DNA from: Chitinophaga eiseniae | Lineage (GTDB): Bacteria; Bacteroidota; Bacteroidia; Chitinophagales; Chitinophagaceae | Reading direction: 5' to 3' | NCBI RefSeq assembly: GCF_012641265.1 | Contig: NZ_JABAHZ010000006.1 | Location: forward strand, 434,001-498,000 | Length of the DNA: 64,000 bases | Shown here: positions 52,897 to 60,578 of the stretch, piece after piece | Numbering within the stretch: the stretch's first letter is position 1 | Layout of the letters: each line of letters opens with the position of its first letter | Made by a program: the position numbers and the translations under genes | The notes under the pieces: model-generated | Database searches by the model: none | What the model saw: only the letters and a program-made list of their open reading frames with translations | What the model was told of the DNA's origin: nothing

Positions 52897-53727
52897 TCAT
52901 GACATACCAATCAGTATGCCGTTCAGCCATTGTAGCATTTCGTTAACACTACCTGCGCTTTCAATTACCATATTCCTTACGAACATACTGTTTTCTGCTT
53001 CTTTGATATGGTTTTGTAAGATATAAAGCACTCGCGCCTGTAGCTGACGATTAGTTGCTACCATCTGCTTTATCTCTCTTCCAACTACAATCGCTCCAAT
53101 TGTAGCCACATCCAGGTCCCGGTAGCCGGGGAAATCTTCACGAAAAAGATCTACATGCTTTTCATAAATAAGATCCGTTTGTAGCTCAAAATAATGCGCG
53201 AGGATATTGGCAATATCCCGCGCATCTTTTAGCCTTTTCTCAGGGCGATCATCAAAAGCGATCAACTTTAATAATACAATAGCAGGTAAAGTAGCCACTT
53301 TGAAATGGTGACCAGTGTTAAGATTTATTTTCTCCAGACCGAATCTATAAACTTCGGGAAATCCTTCCACAGAAATATTGGTAAAACTAGTCCCCGTAAC
53401 ATTGGTATGAGAAATTTCACTAAAGGGTAAGATATCCACCTGAATCCCATCCGGAGAGATGAGTACAAATGAATTTTCTCTTATAGAAGTGAAGCCCTTG
53501 TGCTGTTTCATATATTCCCGTAATACATCATACTCCTGACCGTTGCCTACCAGTACGGCAAAATCAACGTCCTTGGTTCTCCTAAACTGTTTATTATACC
53601 TGGCATACCATATATCACGGGCAACGGCGCCAATCAAATAATAATCAATTTCCAATTCTCTAAATACCTCTTCCAATGTATCAAATAAATCTTTTAGTAC
53701 TTCCTCTCTAACGCCGTTCAAATTCAT
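52897..53727 (-). CDS. AbiEii-family nucleotidyltransferase toxin
   Basis: Protein of 276 residues of the nucleotidyltransferase AbiEii/AbiGii toxin family. The N-terminal part has the NTase pattern LIGAVARDIW (residues 31-40) then RRTKDVDFAVLV, giving the two Asp of the metal site at about 53 and 55; DDRPEKRLKDARDI follows. Its ATG overlaps the upstream gene by 20 bases. By analogy with known AbiE pairs it inhibits growth unless balanced by the partner and may abort phage infection; toxicity is not shown here. AT-richer than the neighbours. Confidence 0.82.
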   Translation of the reverse strand: MNLNGVREEVLKDLFDTLEEVFRELEIDYYLIGAVARDIWYARYNKQFRRTKDVDFAVLVGNGQEYDVLREYMKQHKGFTSIRENSFVLISPDGIQVDILPFSEISHTNVTGTSFTNISVEGFPEVYRFGLEKINLNTGHHFKVATLPAIVLLKLIAFDDRPEKRLKDARDIANILAHYFELQTDLIYEKHVDLFREDFPGYRDLDVATIGAIVVGREIKQMVATNRQLQARVLYILQNHIKEAENSMFVRNMVIESAGSVNEMLQWLNGILIGMS

Positions 53728-54733
53728 CCTTTAAAAATTTATTGTAAACAATAACTCCCGCATCGATACACCTTGGATCCCCAGTAATCATGAGATCAGC
53801 GTAGACTAGTATTGGTGGCGCCAATTTCTTTTTATCCCAATTTAAGCTATTCCAAAATTTTCTGTAGAGTCTTAACTGTCCATCTTTATGAGGTATTAAC
53901 CTCCATTCACGTGTCACTGCTAATTTTTCCTTTTCGGTGTACAGTATGAGTTGTTCGGGCTTCAGAAAATCAATCAGTAATTCTGCTGCCGCTTCTCCTC
54001 CCCACACCATTGGCATGTCCGCATCCGGTAGTTGTTTCCAATTTGTAGCTTTCTCCTGACCTGCAAAATTAAAATCACCCAGGTGTAGAGAAGGTCTTAA
54101 TGTTTCCTGGTATCCTGTGATCCACCTTTCTAAAAGAGCTTTTTTATTTTGAAGAACTTTTCTTTCTTTCCCGATTTGTAGAATAAAGCCAGCTTCGTTC
54201 AGCCCTTCAATCACATTTTTAATGTTACCTAATGATACACCAGCCGCCTCCGCTAAGGCACGGTAGGGTAGATTAATTGATTCTTCATTTATCAGAAAAT
54301 AAAAAACCAACTTAAGCCCTGTCTTTGTAAAAGCTCTGTTAGTGACTCGTTTTTTAGTATTAATTGGTTTATGTCCTTCCAGCCACAGTATATTGTTACC
54401 TTGTTCTAAAAAAATATTTCCGGCGCCGTCCAGGTAGCCAATACCATTGTTTTTCAATATTTCCTTTTGAGCAGGATAAATATGTTCGGCTACAACCATG
54501 AGGGGTCTGTATTTCTTCGAATAATTTATAATATCTGGTAAGTGGTAAGCTTTAAACTCTCTTTTGATCTCAACAAATGCGTGATAGCCACCGTTTCTGA
54601 AACGAAAGTCTATTTCACCATCAATCTCTTTCTTACCCGATTTACAGGCTTTATAACGCCCCTCTATTCCGGCAACTTCATTTAGCCGTGCAAGTATGCT
54701 CTCTATTACGTTAACTTCTTGTATCATGTTCAT
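53708..54733 (-). CDS. AbiEi-like antitoxin / transcriptional regulator
   Basis: Protein of 341 residues, first gene of the pair. N-terminal part has a nuclease-like look (DGEIDFRFRNGGYHAFVEIKRE), then GYLDGAGNIFLE, followed by a winged-helix region (about 150-190: LPYRALAEAAGVSLGNIKNVIEGLNEAGF) typical of AbiEi regulators, and a C-terminal domain ending in ILVYADLMITGDPRCIDAG. Known AbiEi proteins repress their own promoter by binding inverted repeats; several candidate repeats lie just upstream. Start ATG at 54733. Confidence 0.8.
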   Translation of the reverse strand: MNMIQEVNVIESILARLNEVAGIEGRYKACKSGKKEIDGEIDFRFRNGGYHAFVEIKREFKAYHLPDIINYSKKYRPLMVVAEHIYPAQKEILKNNGIGYLDGAGNIFLEQGNNILWLEGHKPINTKKRVTNRAFTKTGLKLVFYFLINEESINLPYRALAEAAGVSLGNIKNVIEGLNEAGFILQIGKERKVLQNKKALLERWITGYQETLRPSLHLGDFNFAGQEKATNWKQLPDADMPMVWGGEAAAELLIDFLKPEQLILYTEKEKLAVTREWRLIPHKDGQLRLYRKFWNSLNWDKKKLAPPILVYADLMITGDPRCIDAGVIVYNKFLKDEFERR

Positions 54734-54754
54734 TTATTTCACCTATTTACGGGC

Positions 54755-54854
54755 AGTGAACATTCAAATTTAATGAACATTTTTATGTTTACCAAGACAG
54801 GTTCACTTTTTAATATACGTTCACTATCTGTAAACAATATAAAATAGTGAACAT
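54755..54854. promoter_or_regulatory. Five TGAAC repeats upstream of the AbiE operon
   Basis: AGTGAACAT at 54755 and 54846, AATGAACAT at 54772, and the inverted form GTTCACT at 54801 and 54819. The two orientations form several inverted pairs in the 5' region of the abiEi gene, as expected for operators of the regulator. Confidence 0.6.
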
Positions 54855-54898
54855 AAAGTTATTTAAAATCAATAGTTAATAAATATAAACAATATAAT

Positions 54899-54946
54899 TA
54901 TCGGCTAAATAACCGATATTTTGAATTATCGGCAAAACACCCGATA
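54899..54946. promoter_or_regulatory. Two TATCGG-N8-CCGATA palindromes
   Basis: TATCGG/CCGATA pairs at 54899-54918 and 54927-54946, each with an 8-base spacer and centres 28 bases apart. They lie 165-215 bases before abiEi and just after the lipB terminator. Such paired sites usually bind a dimeric repressor; the cognate regulator is not evident. Confidence 0.6.
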
Positions 54947-54955
54947 TGAGCACAA

Positions 54956-54990
54956 ACAAAAAGCCGCATCCATCCTGCGATGAATACGGC
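54956..54990 (-). terminator. Terminator of lipB
   Basis: On the minus strand GCCGTATTCATC pairs with GGATGGATGCGGC through G-U pairs, loop of four, followed by TTTTTG. About 30 bases after the lipB stop. Confidence 0.75.
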
Positions 54991-55020
54991 CCTGATTAGT
55001 TTATACTTATTCTTTCGTTC

Positions 55021-55725
55021 CTACACCATCTCCGCTTCAAACACTTCTCCAAAATGCTTGCTCAGCTTAGCTTTCACCTCTTCCATACTCACTGCATGTC
55101 CTACTTCTTTGTCGAGTGAAGCTACTTGTTTATCGGCGATGCCACAGGCAATGATATTATTGAAATAATCCATGAGGGTATTAACGTTGAGTGCAAAGCC
55201 ATGCATGGTTACCCAGCGGCTGCAACGTACGCCCATCGCGCATATTTTACGGGCGTTGGCTTTATCCTGTGGATCCAGCCATACGCCGGTTTCTCCCTTG
55301 GAGCGATCGCCGGTAACCCCGTATTCTGCCAGGGTACGGATAATCACCTCTTCCAGGCAACGCAGGTATTTGCCGATATCGGTAAAAAAATGTTCCAGGT
55401 CCAGTATGGGATAACCTACCACCTGGCCTGGCCCGTGGAAGGTAATGTCGCCGCCCCGGTTGGTAGGCACGAAGTCGATACCTTCTTCCTGCAATTGTTG
55501 TTCGGAGATCAGCAGGTTTTCTATATGCCCGCTTTTACCGATGGTATATACCGGTGGATGTTCGCAAAACAGCAGGTAGTGAGTAGTAGGCGCTGGCTGT
55601 CCGGCGGGGGTAGCTGATTTCAACTGCACATTTTCTTTCAATAGCTGCTCCTGGTAGTCCCAGGCAGCCCGGTAACCGATGGTACCAAGGTCTTTTACTA
55701 CAATCTGTTGTTTTACTTTTTCCAT
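55021..55725 (-). CDS. lipB: Octanoyl-[ACP]:protein octanoyltransferase
   Basis: Transfers octanoate from acyl carrier protein to lipoyl domains, 234 residues. RGGDITFHGPGQ (90-101), Lys160 in ARKICAMGVR and Cys194 in IIACGIADK are the known substrate and catalytic residues. Start at 55725 (MEKVKQQIV) is used rather than a further upstream in-frame ATG. Needed for pyruvate dehydrogenase and for the glycine cleavage H-protein that serves GcvP. Confidence 0.95.
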   Translation of the reverse strand: MEKVKQQIVVKDLGTIGYRAAWDYQEQLLKENVQLKSATPAGQPAPTTHYLLFCEHPPVYTIGKSGHIENLLISEQQLQEEGIDFVPTNRGGDITFHGPGQVVGYPILDLEHFFTDIGKYLRCLEEVIIRTLAEYGVTGDRSKGETGVWLDPQDKANARKICAMGVRCSRWVTMHGFALNVNTLMDYFNNIIACGIADKQVASLDKEVGHAVSMEEVKAKLSKHFGEVFEAEMV

Positions 55726-55751
55726 GATCGTACTGGTTCTTTTTCGCTGCG

Positions 55752-55759
55752 CAAAGGTA
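55752..55759 (-). promoter_or_regulatory. Candidate -10 element TACCTTTG for lipB
   Basis: Perfect TAnnTTTG on the minus strand 27 bases before the lipB ATG. No TTTG was found at the expected -33 distance. The divergent gene has the same TACCTTTG. Confidence 0.4.
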
Positions 55760-55819
55760 CGCCAATTCGCCGTGATCCCGAACATTTGACCAGGGGCTGC
55801 TAAACTGGCAACTAAACTT

Positions 55820-55827
55820 TACCTTTG
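55820..55827 (+). promoter_or_regulatory. Candidate -10 element TACCTTTG for the pseudouridine synthase
   Basis: Perfect TAnnTTTG 16 bases before the ATG at 55844; upstream -33 element not clear. Confidence 0.4.
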
Positions 55828-55843
55828 CAAAAAAATAATATTA

Positions 55844-56917
55844 ATGGCTGAAGAACTGCTGGAATTGGAAGATGAGCTGGATAATGGTGATGGCAGTGAG
55901 GAATTATATGAGAAAATTAATATGGTGGTGGACAAAGGTCAGGAACCCCTCCGTATTGATAAATTCCTTACAAACCGCATTGAAGGCGCTACCCGCAACA
56001 AGGTACAACAAGCCCTGGATGGTGAGATGGTATTGGTAAACGATAAACCCGTTAAAGCCAATTACAAAATTCGGCCACTGGACAGGATTGTAGTGTTTTC
56101 CAACCGGAATCCGGAGAACAACGACATTATTCCGCAAGAGTTACCACTGAACATAGTATACGAAGATGAAGATGTGATGGTGATTGATAAACCGGCCGGC
56201 CTGGTAGTGCATCCCGGCTGTGGTAACCGTGATGGCACCCTGGTAAACGGCTTGTCGTGGTACCTGGGCGATAAAACACAGGTGACAGAGCCAGAAATTC
56301 CACGCTTCGGACTGGTGCATCGGATCGATAAAAATACCAGCGGGTTACTGGTCATCGCCAAATCGTCGAAAGCCATGAATGACCTGGCCAAGCAATTCTT
56401 TGACCATAGCGTACATCGCCGATATATAGCGCTGGTATGGGGCGATTTTGAAGAGGACGAAGGAACCGTAGTAGCCCACGTAGGCCGCCACCAACGGTTA
56501 CGGAAAATCATGGATGCATATCCCGATGGTGAATATGGTAAAGAAGCCATTACCCACTACCGGGTGCTGGAACGCTTCAATTATGTAAGCCTGGTAGAAT
56601 GCCGGCTGGAAACAGGCCGCACCCACCAGATCCGTGTACACATGCAACATATCGGCCATTCACTCTTCAACGATGAAACCTACGGCGGCAATCGTATTGT
56701 AAAAGGCACCATATATACGAAGTATAAGCAGTTTATCGATAACTGCTTCGATATTATGCCCCGCCATGCCCTGCATGCGCAACAACTGGGATTCATACAC
56801 CCACGTACCCGCCAGCAAATGCATTTCGAAAGCCCATTGCCAGCCGACTTCACCAGCGTGCTGGAGAAATGGAAAAGATATATCTCTGCCAGGCCTCTGA
56901 AAGATGAAGAAAGCTGA
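55844..56917 (+). CDS. RluA-family pseudouridine synthase (RluD-like)
   Basis: Modifies uridines in 23S rRNA; 357 residues. An S4 RNA-binding domain (about 35-95: RIDKFLTNRIEGATRNKVQQ) precedes the catalytic domain with VHRIDKNTSGLLVIAK, whose Asp162 is the catalytic residue, and RLETGRTHQIRVHM. Acidic N-terminal tail (ELEDELDNGDGSEE) is common in Bacteroidota. The RluD assignment rests on general layout. Confidence 0.93.
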   Translation: MAEELLELEDELDNGDGSEELYEKINMVVDKGQEPLRIDKFLTNRIEGATRNKVQQALDGEMVLVNDKPVKANYKIRPLDRIVVFSNRNPENNDIIPQELPLNIVYEDEDVMVIDKPAGLVVHPGCGNRDGTLVNGLSWYLGDKTQVTEPEIPRFGLVHRIDKNTSGLLVIAKSSKAMNDLAKQFFDHSVHRRYIALVWGDFEEDEGTVVAHVGRHQRLRKIMDAYPDGEYGKEAITHYRVLERFNYVSLVECRLETGRTHQIRVHMQHIGHSLFNDETYGGNRIVKGTIYTKYKQFIDNCFDIMPRHALHAQQLGFIHPRTRQQMHFESPLPADFTSVLEKWKRYISARPLKDEES

Positions 56918-56947
56918 GCGGACTAATAACTCAGGAATAAATATGAT

Positions 56948-56990
56948 TTGGGAGAAGAAAATGGCGTAATCATTTTCTTCTCCCAATTTT
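56948..56990 (+). terminator. Terminator of the pseudouridine synthase gene
   Basis: Perfect 16-base arms TTGGGAGAAGAAAATG / CATTTTCTTCTCCCAA with loop GCGTAAT, followed by TTTTATT. Confidence 0.92.
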
Positions 56991-57050
56991 ATTATTAAAA
57001 ATATTCTACATGTTTTATATTATCTTAGCGGTAATTACCCATGTCAATAC

Positions 57051-58727
57051 ATGAGAAGCCAAAGATCCATTTCCGTTCGTATCTTATACCTGGTGCTTGT
57101 GCTAGCTGCCTGTTGCCTGCTCCCCGAAACTACCGCCGCACAGGGTAAAACCCCATTTACCGTATCTTCTACCTGCGTAAATGATACCTCCTTTTTCCAG
57201 ATCAATACCCCGGCAGGAATTGATTCCGTAAAATGGTATTTCGGTGATCCGGCATCCGGACCAAAAGATTCCGCTGTTAATATCCGTGGAGCTTTCCATA
57301 TTTATACTGCTATTGGCACTTACAACGATACGCTCATTGCATGGCGGCAGGGCATACCTGATACCACCATACAACCTATTACCATCGTAACACCGGTGAT
57401 TTTTGACCTGGGGCCGCAAGATATCACCTTATGTGAAGGCTCCACCATGACGCTCAGCGCACCGGTAATACCCGGCGCCTCCTATCTGTGGCAGGATGGC
57501 TCTACCGGCAGCAGCATTCTTGTAGACACTTCCGCTACCTATAAAGTAAAAATCAACGGATGTCCGAACCCGGATTCGGTAAATATTTTTTATACGCCCA
57601 TTCCTAAAATCAACCTGGGCAAAGACCTGGTGCTTTGCACCGGTGAAAACATTACCCTGGACGCCACCGCCCAAAACTGTACCTACCTGTGGAATACCGG
57701 TAATACAGAGCCTACGCAGCCTGTAACCACTTCCGGTACTTATCATGTAGATGTATTTCCGAAAGGTTGCGCTATGATGTCGGCCCAGGTAACCATTACC
57801 TTTACCGGCGCCCCCTACCCTTTTTCGCTGGGGCCCGATACGTTATTATGCCCGGGCGAATCTATTACGATAGCACCAAAGATCCCCGAAGCTACCAAAT
57901 GGGAATGGAGCACCGGCGCCACTACGCCGTCTGTTACGATTAATCAAACCACCAATCTATGGGCGCTGGTAGAAATAAATCATACCTGTAGCGTGATAGA
58001 TACTATTTTCATCAACTACAATCGCCTGAAGAAGCTGAACCTGGGCAACGATACTACCATTTGTAAAGGAAATTTCCTGGTGTTGACAGCCGATTTCGGC
58101 AATGGGGTTTATCGTTGGCAGGATGGATCAGACCAGGCCACCTATTTTGTGACCAAACCGGGCTTTTACTATGTGCATGCCAAGATAGGCCGCTGTGAGT
58201 CGTTCGACAGTATTTCAGTAGCGTTCGACGATACCTTGCGGGTAAACCTGGGTCCGGATACATTGCTTTGTAAAAATGAAGTGTACCAGTTGCGCGCTAC
58301 CGGTGCCGGCGGCAGCATTTTTAAGTGGCAGGACAGTACCAGCACTCCGATGTACACTGTGACCAGGCCGGGTATATATGCCATGGTAGCATATAACAGC
58401 TGTGGCAAATCAGTCGATTCTGTAACAGTCACGTATCACGATTGCGTCTGCCAGTTATTTTTCCCTACCGCCTTCACACCTAACGGCGATGGCAGGAATG
58501 ACTTTTTCCGGCCTCTTTACCGTTGTCCTATCTACGATTATACCATCAGCATTTACAACCGCTGGGGGGAACGGATATTTTATACCACCGATCCCCAGGT
58601 GGGCTGGAACGGGAAGATCAACGGGAAAACAGCAGACGTAGCCACCTATGTATGGATTGTGGACTACAAAGAAACGGATACGCGATTACCAGTGCATAAA
58701 ACCGGTACTATTACGCTGCTGAACTAG
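57051..58727 (+). CDS. Secreted Ig-repeat protein with gliding-motility/T9SS C-terminal domain
   Basis: Protein of 558 residues. Signal peptide (about 1-30), a PKD-like N-terminal domain (SVKWYFGDPASGP), then five repeats each opening with LGxDxxLC (LGPQDITLC, LGKDLVLC, LGPDTLLC, LGNDTTIC, LGPDTLLC) and containing WxdGs and YxVxv, and finally a type B CHU_C domain (CQLFFPTAFTPNGDGRNDFF, YNRWGERIFYT, GWNGKINGK, YVWIVDYK) that directs export by the type IX system. Likely attached or released outside the cell as a surface adhesin or sheath component. Its stop codon is directly beside that of the next gene. Confidence 0.92.
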   Translation: MRSQRSISVRILYLVLVLAACCLLPETTAAQGKTPFTVSSTCVNDTSFFQINTPAGIDSVKWYFGDPASGPKDSAVNIRGAFHIYTAIGTYNDTLIAWRQGIPDTTIQPITIVTPVIFDLGPQDITLCEGSTMTLSAPVIPGASYLWQDGSTGSSILVDTSATYKVKINGCPNPDSVNIFYTPIPKINLGKDLVLCTGENITLDATAQNCTYLWNTGNTEPTQPVTTSGTYHVDVFPKGCAMMSAQVTITFTGAPYPFSLGPDTLLCPGESITIAPKIPEATKWEWSTGATTPSVTINQTTNLWALVEINHTCSVIDTIFINYNRLKKLNLGNDTTICKGNFLVLTADFGNGVYRWQDGSDQATYFVTKPGFYYVHAKIGRCESFDSISVAFDDTLRVNLGPDTLLCKNEVYQLRATGAGGSIFKWQDSTSTPMYTVTRPGIYAMVAYNSCGKSVDSVTVTYHDCVCQLFFPTAFTPNGDGRNDFFRPLYRCPIYDYTISIYNRWGERIFYTTDPQVGWNGKINGKTADVATYVWIVDYKETDTRLPVHKTGTITLLN

Positions 58728-59681
58728 CTACTGAGCAGTGGTAAAATTCATGAATTTTGCGGCAAAAACGGCAGTTTCACGCTTTTTGAAGGGTACATTC
58801 CAGGTTCCGCTGTAAGAAACCAGGGAAGGGATCAGCAGACCATTGTATTTCGTCATCTGTACATCCATCTTCACGTTAAAGTCGAACAGCATTGTTTTGT
58901 AAGACAGGGCATATTTACGACCCACGATTTCAAAATTGTCTTTATTAAACCAGGTGATCAGTTCATCTATAACAATATCGGCCCTGTCGATACGGTTGAG
59001 GTCTGGTTTGGCTTTCGCTGTAAATACATAACAGGGGGTTCCATCTACATAATTTTGGGCAGAAATAGAAAAATCGTAGAAGCGCATTACTTCATAATTG
59101 AAGATGGCTACTTTTTGTCCTACGATGGGCACGCCATGTACGGGCTTACCGGGATTGAAGATGAGTTGTTTCAGCTGTGATTTATGCCGGGCGAGGCTTC
59201 CGCTGGAGCGTTCGGGCGATTCACCGGTTTCATCTACACAAACGGTGCCTTTGGTAAAAAACAGGTTAGCATATAGTTCAGCGGTATAGTAGTTATAATT
59301 TCCTTTGCGGGTATAAAAATCGCCGGTTATTTTTTCGTCGGTCGTCTGCATGGTACGGCATCTGCCTTTCATGTCCTGATGGGTGCGGTTAAAGAGGGAG
59401 GCTTTTACCTGGGTACCGCCTTTGTCCAGTATCTGGATATCGTTAACGGCATCAAATCCTACGATATGTAAATTTTTGAATGCACGGTAAAAGGTAGTGT
59501 CTTCTTCTACCCTTTTAATAAAGCTGTTAACGTCGAAGCCTATACGTTTTGCTTCCACAATTACTTCGTCCAGGTTAACTGTCATGCCTTTATAGCGGGC
59601 TGTATCCTGGGCATTGAGTTGTGTAAACAGTAGCAGGCAGCCGGCTACGGTTCCGGCTATACTTTTCCAAATATGTGACAT
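58728..59681 (-). CDS. Unknown exported protein
   Basis: Protein of 317 residues with signal peptide (residues 1-24, LFTQLNAQ). The first part (MTVNLDEVIVEAKRIGFDVNSFIKRVEEDTTFYRAFKNL) is found in many Bacteroidota periplasmic proteins that follow CarboxypepD-type or carbohydrate-related genes; the rest is beta-rich, including GKPVHGVPIVGQKVAIFN and YDFSISAQNYVDGTPCYVF. Function unknown. It converges with the T9SS gene with no base between the two stop codons. Confidence 0.78.
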   Translation of the reverse strand: MSHIWKSIAGTVAGCLLLFTQLNAQDTARYKGMTVNLDEVIVEAKRIGFDVNSFIKRVEEDTTFYRAFKNLHIVGFDAVNDIQILDKGGTQVKASLFNRTHQDMKGRCRTMQTTDEKITGDFYTRKGNYNYYTAELYANLFFTKGTVCVDETGESPERSSGSLARHKSQLKQLIFNPGKPVHGVPIVGQKVAIFNYEVMRFYDFSISAQNYVDGTPCYVFTAKAKPDLNRIDRADIVIDELITWFNKDNFEIVGRKYALSYKTMLFDFNVKMDVQMTKYNGLLIPSLVSYSGTWNVPFKKRETAVFAAKFMNFTTAQ

Positions 59682-59721
59682 GCCTGCAATTTAAGGAAAA
59701 AGCGATAAGCAGAAAGCGGAA

Positions 59722-59800
59722 AGCAAAAAGCTATTATAGCGAGTGACCGGGGCGGGTAAGATATACGCGCTTAGATCATTCGCTACAATAGCTTTTTGCT
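59722..59800. repeat. AGC-type intergenic inverted repeat, copy C
   Basis: AGCAAAAAGCTATTATAGCG.. (59722-59748) and the near-complement at 59774-59800 (three G-U type differences), with AGC-rich tails from 59701 to 59826 and the inner GCGCTTAGATCATTCGC matching the GAATGATCTTAGCG core of copy B. It lies between the unknown exported gene and the anti-sigma paralogue. Confidence 0.8.
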
Positions 59801-59831
59801 TTTTTTGTTTTAGGCTTTCAGCTTTCCAGGA

Positions 59832-60404
59832 TTATCCCGGAATTTTTCCGGCCACATACATTTGTTCCATTGTTGGAGATGCGGCGCCACCTTTTTTCTC
59901 CAGGGTAACGGCGAACATTTGTGCTTTGCCGGTTACTTTCATTTTCTGGAGGAGTTTCACAGTATCGCCCATTTCGAACACACCCATATCTACCGGCTTA
60001 CCGTCTACGATAGCCCAGAGCTGGTACTGTTTGTCGGCGGCTGGTTCCGGCAGTTTGTTCACTTTCAGGTAAACCTGCTGGCTCTGCGGATTCCAGAATA
60101 CGGTAGCTAATGCCTCAGGGAATGCTTTGGTTCCCGGCATTGGCACCTTCAATACTTTAGGATCCTGGATAATGTCCATCGATTCTTCCATTTGCTCTAA
60201 GCGGGTTTTGTAAAGATTGCTCTTTGACAAAATGGAGTTCTGGGAGAGGAGCAAAGATTCGTATTTATCTTTGTACTCTTTGAATTCGCTGTACCGGTTA
60301 AAGAACACATAGTTGAGAATGAGGCTACCGATCAGCAGTATGGCAGCTGCGGCGGCAATCCATTTCCAGGATAGGCTTTTGGTTGTTTCTTCTTGCATGG
60401 ACAT
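59832..60404 (-). CDS. Anti-sigma-K (RskA C-terminal) paralogue lacking the N-terminal domain
   Basis: Protein of 190 residues. A membrane segment (about 13-31: WKWIAAAAAILLIGSLILNY) is followed by a coiled helix and a periplasmic RskA C-terminal domain (about 85-190: YLKVNKLPEPAADKQYQLWAIVDGKPVDMGVFEM, AVTLEKKGGAASPTM). Compared with the neighbour at 60579 it has only a dozen residues on the cytoplasmic side and no sigma-binding domain; upstream frames contain stops. It may be a degenerate copy or a partner that modulates the full-length protein. Confidence 0.85.
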   Translation of the reverse strand: MSMQEETTKSLSWKWIAAAAAILLIGSLILNYVFFNRYSEFKEYKDKYESLLLSQNSILSKSNLYKTRLEQMEESMDIIQDPKVLKVPMPGTKAFPEALATVFWNPQSQQVYLKVNKLPEPAADKQYQLWAIVDGKPVDMGVFEMGDTVKLLQKMKVTGKAQMFAVTLEKKGGAASPTMEQMYVAGKIPG

Positions 60405-60578
60405 ACTTTTGGTGGTTGCAGGTCTTGATCGGGTACAGGGTCACCCTCCTGCGGATTTGGTTCATTATTGATGTTAGAGAATAAAAATTGACGGATATGG
60501 AATTATTCCCACTTATCTCTGCACATCTAGCCACCTTCTTCATTCGATCCTAAACAACAGGGGCTTCTCTTACATTTT

